From: UBA2199 sp964628035
GTDB lineage: Bacteria; Acidobacteriota; Aminicenantia; UBA2199
Assembly: GCA_964628035.1 (NCBI GenBank)
Contig: CAZVPI010000002.1
Location: forward strand, 124,001 to 188,000
Reading direction: 5' to 3'
Length of the DNA: 64,000 nt
Below the pieces are notes generated by a model. That model saw nothing but the letters and a program-made list of their open reading frames with translations. It had not been told where the DNA came from and searched no databases. Positions 53,669-62,547 of the stretch are shown in pieces. The number at the start of each line of letters is the position of its first letter. The first letter of the stretch is position 1. Position numbers and translations under genes: made by a program.

Positions 53669-54852
53669 TCGATTTCCAGCAGGTTGTGGTCGCGGCTTCC
53701 GTCCTCGGGCATCCTTTCGGGGACGGCGCCGCCCAGCTCCGACATGCGCCGTTCCATCTCCTCCATCGACATGTCCTTGGCGCTCTGCACGCCGATCTTC
53801 TTGAGCTTGAACTCGTCGGGGTTGCTGGCCCACTTCAGCGCCTCGTCGAAGGAGATGAAATTGCGCTGGTAGAGGAAATACAGGGACTGGTCGAAGGTCT
53901 GCATGCCGTACTGCGAGATGCCCTGGGAGATGGCCTCGCGGATCAGCTTGGTCTTTTCGGGGGTGATGATGCAGTCCTGGATGAACGGGGTGCTGATCAG
54001 GATCTCCACGGCCGGCACGCGGCCCTTCTCGTCCGAGCGCGGCAGCAGGCGCATGGAGATGATGGCCCGCAGCACCGAGGCCAGCTGGATGCGGATCTGC
54101 TTCTGGTGGTGGGGCGGGAACATGGAGATGATGCGGTTGACCGTTTCCGGGGCGTCCAGGGTGTGCAGGGTGGAGAGGACGAGGTGTCCGGTCTCGGCGG
54201 CCAGCAGGGCGGTCTCGATGGTCTCCAGGTCGCGCATCTCGCCGACGAGGATGACGTCGGGGTCCTGGCGCAGGGCGCTGCGCAGCGCCTTGGGGAAGTC
54301 GTTGGTGTCGGAGCCCACCTCGCGCTGGTTGATGATGCTCTTCTTGTCGCGGTGCAGGTACTCGATGGGGTCCTCGATGGTGACGATGTGCTCGACGCGG
54401 TGGATGTTGATGTAGTCGATCATGGCCGCCAGCGAGGTCGACTTGCCGCTGCCGGTCGTCCCGGTGACCAGGACCAGGCCGCGCATCTCCTGCGAGATCT
54501 TCTCCAGGACCAGGGGCAGGTTCAGGTCGTTGATGCTCTTGATCTGGGTGGGGATGACGCGCAGCACCATGCCCACCGCACCGCGCTGGTAGAAGACGTT
54601 GCAGCGGAAGCGGCCCAGGCCGGGGATGCTGTAGGCCATGTCGATCTCATGTTCCTTCTTGAAGCGCTCCTTCTGCTCGCTGTTCATCATGGCGAAGGCC
54701 ATGGCGATGGTGTCCTCGGGCATCAGCCGCTTGAGTTCCACCAGGGGATGCAGGGCGCCGTTGATGCGGATCACCGGGTGGTTGCCCACCTTCAGGTGCA
54801 GGTCCGAGGCCGACCTCTCCACGCTGATCTTCAGCAGGTCATCGATGTTCAT
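53665..54852 (-). CDS. pilT: Type IV pilus retraction ATPase PilT
   Basis: A 395-residue hexameric ATPase. The N-terminal domain has SDLHLKVGNHPVIRING, Walker A GTTGSGKSTSLAA near residue 138, the Asp box EDPIEYLH, Walker B ILVGEMRDLETIE and the His box HLVLSTLHTLDA. The C-terminal tail after about residue 355 is longer than in E. coli-type PilT and acidic. It heads a seven-gene minus-strand run. No other pil genes are in the window. PilU-type function is possible. Confidence 0.94.
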
Positions 54853-54878
54853 CTTCCGCTCCTCCGTAACTGCTGCGT

Positions 54879-54908
54879 ATTATACAACAGCCGGCGCCCC
54901 GGATACAA
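54879..54908 (-). promoter_or_regulatory. Promoter for the pilT-alaS operon
   Basis: Minus strand: TTGTAT (54908-54903), an 18-base spacer, TATAAT (54884-54879). The leader is about 20 bases with GGAGGAG. It overlaps the divergent rlpA promoter region. Confidence 0.65.
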
Positions 54909-54913
54909 TAAAA

Positions 54914-54922
54914 TGCTATAAT
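54914..54922 (+). promoter_or_regulatory. Extended -10 promoter for rlpA (near-leaderless)
   Basis: TGCTATAAT (54914-54922), with no good -35. The start would be near 54929, two bases before the ATG at 54931. Confidence 0.6.
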
Positions 54923-54930
54923 GGCGGGGC

Positions 54931-55653
54931 ATGAGGACCCTCCTGGCCGTTGTCCCGCTCCTGGCGCTTGCCGCCTGCGCCCGCCCTGCCCGCAGGACGG
55001 CGGCGCCCGAACTGGCTCCGCCCCTTGCCGGCGCCGCCGCCGTCTGGCAGAGGGGGACCGCCTCCTGGTACGGGGGCGATTTTCACGGCCGCACCACCGC
55101 CAACGGCGAAATCTACGACATGCGCAAGCTGACCGCCGCCCACCAGGAACTGCCTTTCCATTCCCTGGTGGAGGTGGAGAACCTGGAGAACGGCCGCCGC
55201 GTCCTGGTGCGCATCAACGACCGCGGGCCCTTCCTCAAGGATCGCATCCTCGACGTGTCCCTGAAGGCCGCCCAGCGCCTGGGAATGGTCGAGAAGGGGA
55301 CCGCCCGGGTATGCCTGCGCGTGCTCCGCTTCGGAGGAAGGGAGAATGCCTCCCGGCCCGTCGCCGCTCCGGAACGCCCGTTCCCGCCCTGGTCGCAGGC
55401 GCAAGAACCCGGGAGAACCGGCGGCGGCGCCGTCCAGGCGGGCGCTTTCGCCGCCCGCGAGAACGCCGAGGCGCGGTTGGTCTTCCTGGAGGAGAAACTC
55501 CCCGGATTGGGCTTTCGCATCGTCCTGGAGGATGGCCTCTTCAAGCTCCTCTCGCGGCGCATCGATGGCGCTGAATGCGAGCGGGCGCTGGGGCGGCTGG
55601 CCGATCTGGGGCTCCAGGGCTTCGTGCGCCGGGAACCGGCGGACGAAGAGTAG
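54931..55653 (+). CDS. rlpA: RlpA-family lipoprotein with C-terminal SPOR-like domain
   Basis: A 240-residue protein; lipobox LALAAC with the lipidated cysteine at residue 16. A double-psi beta-barrel RlpA domain follows (GTASWYGGDFHGRTTANGE from about residue 43; VRINDRGPF; DVSLKAAQRLGM). The C-terminal 75 residues (AVQAGAFAARENAEARL) look like a SPOR domain that binds denuded glycan. RlpA cuts septal peptidoglycan in some species. It is divergent from pilT. Confidence 0.92.
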   Translation: MRTLLAVVPLLALAACARPARRTAAPELAPPLAGAAAVWQRGTASWYGGDFHGRTTANGEIYDMRKLTAAHQELPFHSLVEVENLENGRRVLVRINDRGPFLKDRILDVSLKAAQRLGMVEKGTARVCLRVLRFGGRENASRPVAAPERPFPPWSQAQEPGRTGGGAVQAGAFAARENAEARLVFLEEKLPGLGFRIVLEDGLFKLLSRRIDGAECERALGRLADLGLQGFVRREPADEE

Positions 55654-56028
55654 CGGGACTGGCAGCCAGGCAGAACGAATGCCCGGCGACCGCTGCAGAA
55701 TTGGCAGAATGCCATCGCCAAAATCCAAGCAGCCAGCTGCAAAACAAGCCATCCTTGCCCAATGAGCCAAACAAGGGCCCTAAAAAGGTGAAAGGCAAAA
55801 GGGAAGACCGAGACACTTGAATTGCTCGCTGCACCCGCTTCCACCATCACCATCATGTCGTTGTTTTGCCTGGAATGTTGCCATTCCAGCTCCGGCATGA
55901 AGAGATGGATTTTTTGTCTTTTTCCCTATTGAAAATGGAAATCCGGGCCGCTACAATGTTCCCATAGTCTCAAGGGGTCAGGATGGAAATTCATCGCCCT
56001 TATCCGTTCAGGGCCGCGGGAGAGGGCC
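55654..56028 (+). other. 375-base intergenic region, no gene seen
   Basis: AT-richer than its surroundings, with scattered short repeats (GGCAGAATGCC-like, CAAAACAAGCC) and an 8-bp perfect hairpin CTGGAATG-TTGC-CATTCCAG (55870-55889) that has no T tract right after it. Its last 100 bases hold the promoter of the next gene. Confidence 0.5.
55929..55957 (+). promoter_or_regulatory. Promoter for the GGDEF response regulator
   Basis: TTGAAA (55929-55934), a 17-base spacer, TACAAT (55952-55957). The leader is about 65 bases. Confidence 0.78.
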
Positions 56029-57039
56029 ATGGCTGAGGACCCTTCCCATCAGGTTTCCGGAGGGCCGGCGGTCGCCCGCCCGCCCCAGGGCAGGAGGATC
56101 CTCGTCGTCGACGACGACGAGACGGTGCGCGAATCGCTGAAGGACTTCCTGGAGTTTCACGACTTCACGGTCGTGGCCGTGGATGGGGCGGCCCGCGCCC
56201 TGGAACATGTCACCGGCGGCCAGTTCGACCTGGTGATCTCGGACCTGGTCATGCCGCAGATGGACGGCATCGCCCTGATCAAGGCGGTGCGCGAGTCGGG
56301 GATCGACGTGCCGCTGCTGGTCATGACCGGCTTCGCCTCGATCGAATACGCCGTGGAGTCGATGAAGGCCGGGGCCACCGACTTCATCACCAAGCCGCTG
56401 AAGTTCGACCACGTGATGCTCATCGTCAACCGCGTGCTGGAGACGGAGACCCTGCGCCGGCTGGCCCGCGAGCGGGAGTACTACAAGGACCTCTCCAACA
56501 GCGACGGGCTGACCCAGATCGGCAACTACCGCCACTTCCATCATGTGCTGCGGCTGGAGATCGACCGCCAGAAGCGCTACGGCCGGCCGCTGACCCTGCT
56601 GATGATCGACATCGACGATTTCAAGCGCACCAACGACCGCTACGGCCACCTGATCGGCGACATGGTGCTGATCAAGATCGCCTCGCTGCTGCGCGACGAG
56701 GTGCGCGGCTTTGATTTCGTCGCCCGCTACGGAGGCGACGAGTTCACCGTGATCCTGCCCGAGGTTTCCGAGAAAGCGGCCGTGGCCGTGGGCCGGCGCA
56801 TCATGCGCGCCATCGCCCTGCAGGAATTCAGCTCGCCGGAGTACAAGGATATCGGCCCGGTCAGCGTCACCCTCGGCATCGCCTCCTTCCCCAGGGACGC
56901 GGGCGACGCCCAGGGTCTGGTGGCCAAGGCCGACCGGGCGATGTACGCCGGCAAGAGCGCGGGGAAGAACTGCCTTTGCGTCTTCGGCGACGAGAAGAAC
57001 ATCGTCCGCCTGCGCAAGCCCACGCCTCACAAGATCTAG
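56029..57039 (+). CDS. Response regulator with diguanylate cyclase (GGDEF) output
   Basis: A 336-residue protein. The receiver domain (about residues 22-140) has phospho-acceptor Asp72 in ISDLVMPQMDG and Lys122 in TKPL. The GGDEF domain follows a short helix; its active site GGDEF (residues 235-239) is intact. The product-inhibition site RGFD (226-229) is five residues upstream, as in feedback-controlled enzymes. It should make cyclic-di-GMP when phosphorylated. No kinase gene is adjacent. It ends at a palindromic spacer element. Confidence 0.94.
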   Translation: MAEDPSHQVSGGPAVARPPQGRRILVVDDDETVRESLKDFLEFHDFTVVAVDGAARALEHVTGGQFDLVISDLVMPQMDGIALIKAVRESGIDVPLLVMTGFASIEYAVESMKAGATDFITKPLKFDHVMLIVNRVLETETLRRLAREREYYKDLSNSDGLTQIGNYRHFHHVLRLEIDRQKRYGRPLTLLMIDIDDFKRTNDRYGHLIGDMVLIKIASLLRDEVRGFDFVARYGGDEFTVILPEVSEKAAVAVGRRIMRAIALQEFSSPEYKDIGPVSVTLGIASFPRDAGDAQGLVAKADRAMYAGKSAGKNCLCVFGDEKNIVRLRKPTPHKI

Positions 57040-57048
57040 GCCAGGGCT

Positions 57049-57120
57049 CGGCGCAAGGCGCAGGGCAAAAGCCATGGTGCACATGATCTCGAAATCTTGC
57101 TGCTGCCTTGCGCCTTGCAG
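57049..57120. repeat. Palindromic heptamer-repeat spacer element (short copy)
   Basis: Left arm GGCGCAA, GGCGCAG, GGC (57050-57066). Right arm GCC, TTGCGCC, TTGCAG (57105-57120). It lies between convergent genes (GGDEF regulator and argF) and could fold as a bidirectional terminator-like hairpin, though no T tract follows. Confidence 0.7.
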
Positions 57121-57152
57121 ATGGAACCTTATTCCGAGTTCCGGGAGTTCGC

Positions 57153-58133
57153 TTATTGGCCGAGCGTCGCCACCATGACCGCCTTGATGGTGTGCACGCG
57201 GTTCTCGGCCTGGGGGAAGACCTGGGAATGGCGGCTCTCAAAGATCTCCTCGCTCACCTCGCAGATGTCGGGGAACTGGGCGGCGAGCTTGGTCTCCGTG
57301 TTGTGGAAGGCGGGCAGGCAGTGCAGGAAGGTGCATTCGGGATTGCCGGTCTGGTCGAACAGGGCGCGGTTGACCTGGAAGGGCTTCAGCAGCCGGATGC
57401 GCTCGGGGATCTGCTCTTCCTCGCCCATGGAGGCCCAGACATCGGTGTAGATCACGTCGGCGCCCTTGACCCCGGAGGCGATGTCGTCGGTGACGGTGAC
57501 GCGGGCTCCGCGCTCGCGGGCGAATTCCTGGCATTCGCCGACCAGTTCCCTGGCCGGGAACAGCGATTTGGGCGAGACGATGCGGAAATCCATGCCCATC
57601 TTGGCGGCGCCGATCATCAGCGAATTGGCCATGTTGTTGCGGCCGTCGCCCACATAGGCGAAGGCGATCCCCTTCAGGCGGCCCTTCACCTCGAGCACGG
57701 TCATGAAGTCGGCCAGGACCTGGGTGGGATGGTAGAGGTCGGTCAGCCCGTTCCACACCGGCACGCCGGCCCAGCGCGCCAGCCCCTCGACCGTCTCGTG
57801 CTTGAAGCCGCGGAACTGGATGCCGTCGAACATGCGCCCCAGCACGCGCGCCGTGTCCTTGACCGTCTCCTTCTTGCCCAGCTGGATGTCGTCCTTGCCT
57901 AAATACTCGGGGTGCGCCCCCTCGTCGACGCAGGCCACGACGAAGGCGCAGCGGGTGCGCGTCGAGGGCTTTTCGAAGATCAGCGCGATATTCTTGCCCT
58001 CCAGGTTGCGGCCGCGCAGGCCGGCGTATTTGTCCGCCTTCAGCTTGAGAGCAAGCTGCAGGAGGAAATCGATCTCCTCGGGGGTGTTGTCCTTCATCGA
58101 CAGGAAATTCCTTCCTTTCAGGTTGAATGCCAT
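57153..58133 (-). CDS. argF: Ornithine carbamoyltransferase
   Basis: A 326-residue enzyme of arginine synthesis that joins carbamoyl phosphate and ornithine. The carbamoyl-phosphate motif FEKPSTRTRCAF is near residue 53, GLTDLYHPTQVLADF near 130, the ornithine loop DVWASMGEEEQ near 232 and FLHCLPAFHNTE near 270. The SMG loop argues for OTC over other transcarbamylases. It is a single gene with its own promoter and an AGGAGG site. Confidence 0.95.
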   Translation of the reverse strand: MAFNLKGRNFLSMKDNTPEEIDFLLQLALKLKADKYAGLRGRNLEGKNIALIFEKPSTRTRCAFVVACVDEGAHPEYLGKDDIQLGKKETVKDTARVLGRMFDGIQFRGFKHETVEGLARWAGVPVWNGLTDLYHPTQVLADFMTVLEVKGRLKGIAFAYVGDGRNNMANSLMIGAAKMGMDFRIVSPKSLFPARELVGECQEFARERGARVTVTDDIASGVKGADVIYTDVWASMGEEEQIPERIRLLKPFQVNRALFDQTGNPECTFLHCLPAFHNTETKLAAQFPDICEVSEEIFESRHSQVFPQAENRVHTIKAVMVATLGQ

Positions 58134-58157
58134 GGGTTGCCTCCTCGCTCAAGGCGC

Positions 58158-58186
58158 ATCTTACCGCAAAACGAGGCGGCGGGCAA
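58158..58186 (-). promoter_or_regulatory. Promoter for argF
   Basis: Minus strand: TTGCCC (58186-58181), a 17-base spacer, TAAGAT (58163-58158). The leader is about 18 bases with GAGGAGG. No ARG-box-like palindrome is obvious. Confidence 0.7.
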
Positions 58187-58269
58187 GGGCGGGCGGCCCC
58201 TGGACTTTCCGCCCGCCGCTCGCGTATCATGGGCCTTGCGGCCCGCAGGCCGCTTTCAGGAGGCCCGAC

Positions 58270-59697
58270 ATGAAACGGATATCCCTTCTGCTTGCCGCGC
58301 TCGCCGCGCTCGCCCTACCCGCCCCTGGGGAGGAAGGCGGGCTCCGGCAGGCAGCGAACGCCGTCAGCGGCCAGAACGCCTATGAGTACTGCAAGGAACT
58401 TTCCGGCGATGCCTTCGCCGGCCGGCTGTCAGGCAGCCCCGGCTACGAGGCGGCGGCGCGCTGGGTGGCCGGCCGCTTCGCCGCCTGGGGCCTGCAGGCC
58501 CCGGCCGGAGGCTACCTGCAGGAATTCCCCTCCCCCTGCAGCGAAATCGAGGCGGCGGCGATGACGCTCACGGACAAGAAAGGGGAAACGACGAGGCTCG
58601 AGGCGGGAAAGGATTTCCTGCCTCTGCTGTTCAGCGATTCCGGGCAGGCCGGCGGCGAAGCCGTTTTTGTGGGCTGGGGCATCAGCGCGCCCGAGTTGGG
58701 GTATGACGACTACGCCGGCATCGATGTCCGCGGCCGCTTTGCCGTCTGTTTCCGTGGCACTCCCGATCCCGGCCGGAAGGAATTCCAGCGCCATGACGAG
58801 CACCGGACGCGCATGGCCGTCGCCAGACGGCGCGGCGCCAAGGGGCTGATCTACATCTATCCCGAGGTGCAGGCCAATCCCAATGGCGACCGCCAGGAGA
58901 AGTTCTTCCCCGCCGAGATCAGCGAGGCGGTCGCCGACCGCATCCTGGAGCCGCTCCGCCTCAAGGCGGCCGAGCTGAAGAAGGACCTGCTGGCCTACCG
59001 CGTCCCCATCTCCTTCCCCCTCGGCGTGCGCATCGACCTGGAGGTCAAGGCGCGCCACTCCGCCGCCGCCCTGGGCTTCAACGTCGTGGCCCTCCTTCCC
59101 GGCTCCGATCCCCTGCTGCGCGACGAATGGCTCGTGCTGGACGCCCACCTGGACGGCTGCGGCCGGCACCTGGGCATCCTCTTCCCCGGGGCCGACGACA
59201 ACGCCAGCGGCAGCGCCTTGGTGATGGAGGTGGCCCGCGCCCTGGCGGCCGCCCCCGCCCGGCCGAAGCGCACACTGGCCTTCGTCCTGTTCGGTGGCGA
59301 GGAGATGGGGCTGCTGGGTTCCTCCCACTTCGCCGCCCGCCTGCCCCCCAGCTGCGGGAAGATCGGCGCCATGTTCAACTTCGACATGGAGGGGGCGGGC
59401 GACCGGGCCTTCGTCTCGGTCACTCCGGAGCCGGCCGCCCTGCGCGCCGCCATCGAGGCGGCCGACGCGGACAAGGGCCTGGTGGCCGGGATGCACGAGA
59501 TCCGCCAGGTGGGGGTGCGCAGCTCGGATCACGCGCCATTTTTCCTGATGGGCGTCCCCTGCGCCGCTTTTTACTCCAGCGGCCCGCATCTGGGCTACCA
59601 TCAGGCCGGCGACTCCATTTTCCGCATCAATCCCGCCATCCTGGAGGCAATCGCCCGGCTGGCCCTGGCCAGCGCCTGGAACTGGGCCGACCGCTGA
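58270..59697 (+). CDS. Secreted M28-family zinc aminopeptidase with PA domain
   Basis: A 475-residue protein with a signal peptide (KRISLLLAALAALALPAPG). A PA-type insert with DYAGIDVRGRFAVCFRGTPD lies near residue 150. The M28 catalytic core carries the two-zinc ligands: LDAHLDGCG (His, near 291), GADDNASGSALV (Asp), FGGEEMGLLGSSHF (Glu-Glu), NFDMEGAG (Asp) and a final His near HLGYHQAGD. It should release N-terminal amino acids from peptides in the periplasm. The ATG at 58270 follows an AGGAGG. Confidence 0.9.
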   Translation: MKRISLLLAALAALALPAPGEEGGLRQAANAVSGQNAYEYCKELSGDAFAGRLSGSPGYEAAARWVAGRFAAWGLQAPAGGYLQEFPSPCSEIEAAAMTLTDKKGETTRLEAGKDFLPLLFSDSGQAGGEAVFVGWGISAPELGYDDYAGIDVRGRFAVCFRGTPDPGRKEFQRHDEHRTRMAVARRRGAKGLIYIYPEVQANPNGDRQEKFFPAEISEAVADRILEPLRLKAAELKKDLLAYRVPISFPLGVRIDLEVKARHSAAALGFNVVALLPGSDPLLRDEWLVLDAHLDGCGRHLGILFPGADDNASGSALVMEVARALAAAPARPKRTLAFVLFGGEEMGLLGSSHFAARLPPSCGKIGAMFNFDMEGAGDRAFVSVTPEPAALRAAIEAADADKGLVAGMHEIRQVGVRSSDHAPFFLMGVPCAAFYSSGPHLGYHQAGDSIFRINPAILEAIARLALASAWNWADR

Positions 59698-59835
59698 AAG
59701 ACGCTTGCGGTTCTCTCCGTCCCGGCGCAGCAGGGCCGGCGGCGGCGCTGAGATTTTCCGTCGGAATTCGCATATTGTTTCTGGAAAGCCGGGCGGGCCT
59801 GTGGGCGTCGGCAAAGGGCTTTCCGGGGGGACCCG

Positions 59836-60840
59836 ATGAAACGAATCCTCGTGCTTGCCTTTTTCCTGGTCTTTGGCGGGCCGGCCCTGACGGCCGATGT
59901 TCCGCTGATCACGATCGTTGCGCCCGGCAACGGCCAGCCGCTGTTCAAGAACGAAACGGAGATCATCCGCTGGACCCATTCCGACTATTTCGACTCCCAT
60001 GCGCAGACCTGCCGCATCTTTTGTGGCGAGCACGCCATCTCCCCGCCGCTGGCCGTGACCGCCGACGCCTTCTCCTGGGTGGCGGGACGCAAGGCGGACG
60101 GGACGGTCCTTCCCCAGGGGATCTACAAGATCACCATCGAAAGCCCGGACTATGACGCCCTGGCGGGCCCGACGGTCATCCTCGCCGACGAGAAGCCCAA
60201 GATCGTCATCACGGCCCCTGCGAGCGGAGCGTCCCTGCCCCTGGGCAGCGCCTGCACGATCCGCTGGACATGCAGTTCCTATTTCCAGGTCGTTCCCCAG
60301 ACCTGCCGCATCTTCTGCGGTGAAAGCTTCATCTCGCCCCCTGTCCCCGTGCTCGACGGCGAGTACTCCTGGAAGGCCGGCCGCAAGGACGACGGCACCT
60401 ACCTGGCGGTGGGAACGTACCCGATCACGCTGGAAAGCGACGATTATGACGCCCTGAGTGGCCCGAGCGTCACCCTCACCCCCCCTGAATTCCGCGCTCC
60501 CATCAGGCGCTTCATGGAAAAAGTCCCCTTGCACCGGGTTCCCGGATGCCCGACCTGCTTCCGCATCGATCCGCGCGAGTTGAAGATCGATCCCCAGAGC
60601 GTCTCCGAGCCGCTGACGATCCTCATTGTCCTGGACGGCCGCACCCTGGCCAGCCTGGGACGGATCGCTCCCGGCCGCGCGCTGCCGGATCCCCTCACGT
60701 TCAAGCTTGGGAAAACGGAGTGCGACCTGCTTCTCGGCGGCCGGGCAGGCTTCGAGGTCCTCCTGCAGTCCCCGGCGGGAAGGATCGCGCTGCGGCGCGC
60801 GTTGCAGCTGGAGGTCACAGGCCGACCGGCCGGCACATAG
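59836..60840 (+). CDS. Secreted protein with two tandem Kre9/KNH-like beta domains
   Basis: A 334-residue protein with a signal peptide (cut near ALTADV). Two repeats follow: about residues 24-112 (ITIVAPGNGQPLFKNETEIIRWTH ... DYDALAGP) and 116-201 (IVITAPASGASLPLGSACTIRWTC ... DYDALSGP). Both share QTCRIFCGE, ISPP, SW-AGRK-DGT and a final DYDAL-GP. Each copy has a conserved cysteine pair. This is the Ser/Thr-rich cell-wall (Kre9) type beta-sandwich. The last 130 residues are a separate beta-rich domain. Role unknown; likely a surface or extracellular structural protein. Confidence 0.75.
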   Translation: MKRILVLAFFLVFGGPALTADVPLITIVAPGNGQPLFKNETEIIRWTHSDYFDSHAQTCRIFCGEHAISPPLAVTADAFSWVAGRKADGTVLPQGIYKITIESPDYDALAGPTVILADEKPKIVITAPASGASLPLGSACTIRWTCSSYFQVVPQTCRIFCGESFISPPVPVLDGEYSWKAGRKDDGTYLAVGTYPITLESDDYDALSGPSVTLTPPEFRAPIRRFMEKVPLHRVPGCPTCFRIDPRELKIDPQSVSEPLTILIVLDGRTLASLGRIAPGRALPDPLTFKLGKTECDLLLGGRAGFEVLLQSPAGRIALRRALQLEVTGRPAGT

Positions 60841-60863
60841 ACCGTGAACCCGGGCCGCCGGCG

Positions 60864-60893
60864 TTGACAGCACGGGGCGATTTCTGGTAAAGT
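60864..60893 (+). promoter_or_regulatory. Promoter for the GNAT-DUF2156 operon
   Basis: TTGACA (60864-60869), an 18-base spacer, TAAAGT (60888-60893). The leader is about 20 bases and lacks a clear Shine-Dalgarno sequence. Confidence 0.7.
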
Positions 60894-60919
60894 ACGAAGA
60901 AAAGCCCCTGCCAAAGCCC

Positions 60920-61360
60920 ATGGACAAAGAGCCCATCCGCATAGAGATCGTCGCCGCCGCCGACCGCGACGCCATCGAGAGGCTGTACCGCCAGGCCGGC
61001 TGGTGGTCGGAAAGCGATTCGACCCAGGATGGCAACGCCTGGATCGACGCGCTGGTGCGCGGCTCTTTTCTCTTCGCGGGCGCCTTTGCCGGCCGGGAAA
61101 TGGTCGGCATGGGGCGCTCGCTCTCCGATGGCGTCAGCGACGCCTACATCCAGGACGTCACGGTGCTGCCCGCCTTCCGCGGCCGGGGCATCGGCGCCGC
61201 CCTCATCCGCCGCCTCTGCCGCGAGCTGCGCCGGCGCGGCATCGGCTGGGTGGGTCTCGTCGCCGAGCCCGGGACCCGGGATTTTTACAGGCGCCTGGGC
61301 TTCTCCGAGATGGAGGGCCACCTGCCGATGCGGCTCACGGCGAGCGGGGAGGGAGAGTGA
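60920..61360 (+). CDS. GNAT-family N-acetyltransferase
   Basis: A 146-residue acetyltransferase. The acetyl-CoA-binding motif A is DVTVLPAFRGRGIGAALIRRLCREL near residue 75 (the RGRGIG pyrophosphate loop), and FYRRLGFSEMEG is near residue 122. The substrate is unknown. Its stop overlaps the GTG start of the DUF2156 gene (GTGA), so the two are coupled. Confidence 0.9.
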   Translation: MDKEPIRIEIVAAADRDAIERLYRQAGWWSESDSTQDGNAWIDALVRGSFLFAGAFAGREMVGMGRSLSDGVSDAYIQDVTVLPAFRGRGIGAALIRRLCRELRRRGIGWVGLVAEPGTRDFYRRLGFSEMEGHLPMRLTASGEGE

Positions 61361-62253
61361 CCGCGTTCAGGCTCGAGGAGTTCGCGCCGGTGACTTTGGC
61401 CGACCGCGACGTCATCAGGCCGCTGTTGCTGGCCGACGACCCCTGCTTCTGCGAGTACAACTTCGCCAACCTTTTCATGTGGGGGGCGATCTTCCAGACC
61501 CGCTGGCTGCTGCGCGAGGGGCGGCTCTGGATCTACAACGGCCAGGACGACCTGATGCTCATGCCGGCCGGGCGTGAGCTGGACCTGGCCGGCCTGATCT
61601 CGGTTTCCGACGGGCTGCGCCATGAGGGCAAGAGCGGCAATTTCGTGCTGGCCGGCCCCGATTATGTCCAGGCGCACCCCGGGCTGGAGCGGCATTTCCG
61701 CGTCGTGCCCGACCCGGACAACGGCGACTACATCTATTCCACCCTCAAGCTGGCCGAGCTGCGCGGCAACAAGCTGCACAAGAAGCGCAACCTGGTCAAC
61801 CAATACCTGGCCTTGCACCCGGGCTATTCCCGGCTGCCGCTGCGCAGGGAGGACCTGGACAACTGCTTCGCCCTGGCCGAGAAGTGGTGCCGCCTGCGCA
61901 CCTGCGTGGAACTGGACTTCAGCCACGAGACCTCGGCGCTGAAGCAGGCCATGCTCCACTTCGACGAGTTGGGCCTCGAGGGGGTGAAGCTCGTCGATGG
62001 CGGCGCGCTCCAGGCCTTCACGGTTTACTCGCGGCTGAACGCCAACATGGCCGATGTCCATTTCGAGAAATTCGACCCGGAAGTGAAGGGGGCGGGGCAG
62101 GCGATCAATTGGGAGACGGCCCGGGCCCTGCTGCCGGCCTACAAGTACGTCAACCGCGAGCAGGACCTGGGCATCGAGGGACTGCGCCAGGCCAAGCGGT
62201 CCTACGAGCCGGAGTACTTGCTCAACGCCTATTTCCTGGAGCGCAGGCCCTGA
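61357..62253 (+). CDS. DUF2156 protein (phosphatidylglycerol lysyltransferase C-terminal-like), GTG start
   Basis: A 298-residue protein with two GNAT-like folds, related to the catalytic part of MprF. The motifs are FCEYNFANLFMW near residue 30, YSTLKLAELRGNKLHKKRNLVNQY near residue 128 and VHFEKFDPEVKGAGQAINWE near 230. It has no membrane helices. It may transfer an aminoacyl or acyl group to an unknown acceptor. The GTG at 61357 overlaps the GNAT stop by 4 bases; upstream frame continuation is not supported. It converges with the DUF3467 gene with a 1-base gap. Confidence 0.85.
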   Translation: MTAFRLEEFAPVTLADRDVIRPLLLADDPCFCEYNFANLFMWGAIFQTRWLLREGRLWIYNGQDDLMLMPAGRELDLAGLISVSDGLRHEGKSGNFVLAGPDYVQAHPGLERHFRVVPDPDNGDYIYSTLKLAELRGNKLHKKRNLVNQYLALHPGYSRLPLRREDLDNCFALAEKWCRLRTCVELDFSHETSALKQAMLHFDELGLEGVKLVDGGALQAFTVYSRLNANMADVHFEKFDPEVKGAGQAINWETARALLPAYKYVNREQDLGIEGLRQAKRSYEPEYLLNAYFLERRP

Positions 62254-62254
62254 G

Positions 62255-62524
62255 TCACTGCTCGGGTTCGCGGGCGATGACCCCCTTCTCGATCAGCAGC
62301 TCGACCTGCTTGTTCACCATGTCGGCGAAGCGCAGGAAGTGGGGGATGGTCAGGTGGGCATAGGTGTGGATGGCCACGCGCGCCGGGTCCTTGACGTCGC
62401 GGATGCCCAGCCCGAGGCAGATCTCCTCGGGGTTCACGTTGAACGAGACCAGGTTGGCGTACACATGGCTGGCGTGCAGGTCGCTGATCTCGATCTTCTC
62501 TTCCTTCTTTTCCATCTTTTCCAT
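62255..62524 (-). CDS. DUF3467 protein
   Basis: An 89-residue protein. After a Lys/Glu start come DLHASHVYANLVSFNVNPEE and ARVAIHTYAHLTIPHFLRFADMVNKQVELL, the conserved core of DUF3467. No function is established for the family. It is 23 bases downstream of the sulfotransferase gene on the same strand, with AGGAGG before its ATG, so the two form an operon. Confidence 0.85.
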   Translation of the reverse strand: MEKMEKKEEKIEISDLHASHVYANLVSFNVNPEEICLGLGIRDVKDPARVAIHTYAHLTIPHFLRFADMVNKQVELLIEKGVIAREPEQ

Positions 62525-62547
62525 GGGCCTCCTCGCCGCCCGGCGGT

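Noticed and set aside
55840..55860. CACCATCACCATCAT, like a histidine-tag coding run
   Set aside because: It is in no supported reading frame and lies in a gene-free spacer; chance repeat.
58429..61110. 893-codon minus-strand open frame opposite the M28 and Kre9-like genes
   Set aside because: The plus-strand genes have signal peptides and conserved catalytic motifs; the minus frame has none.
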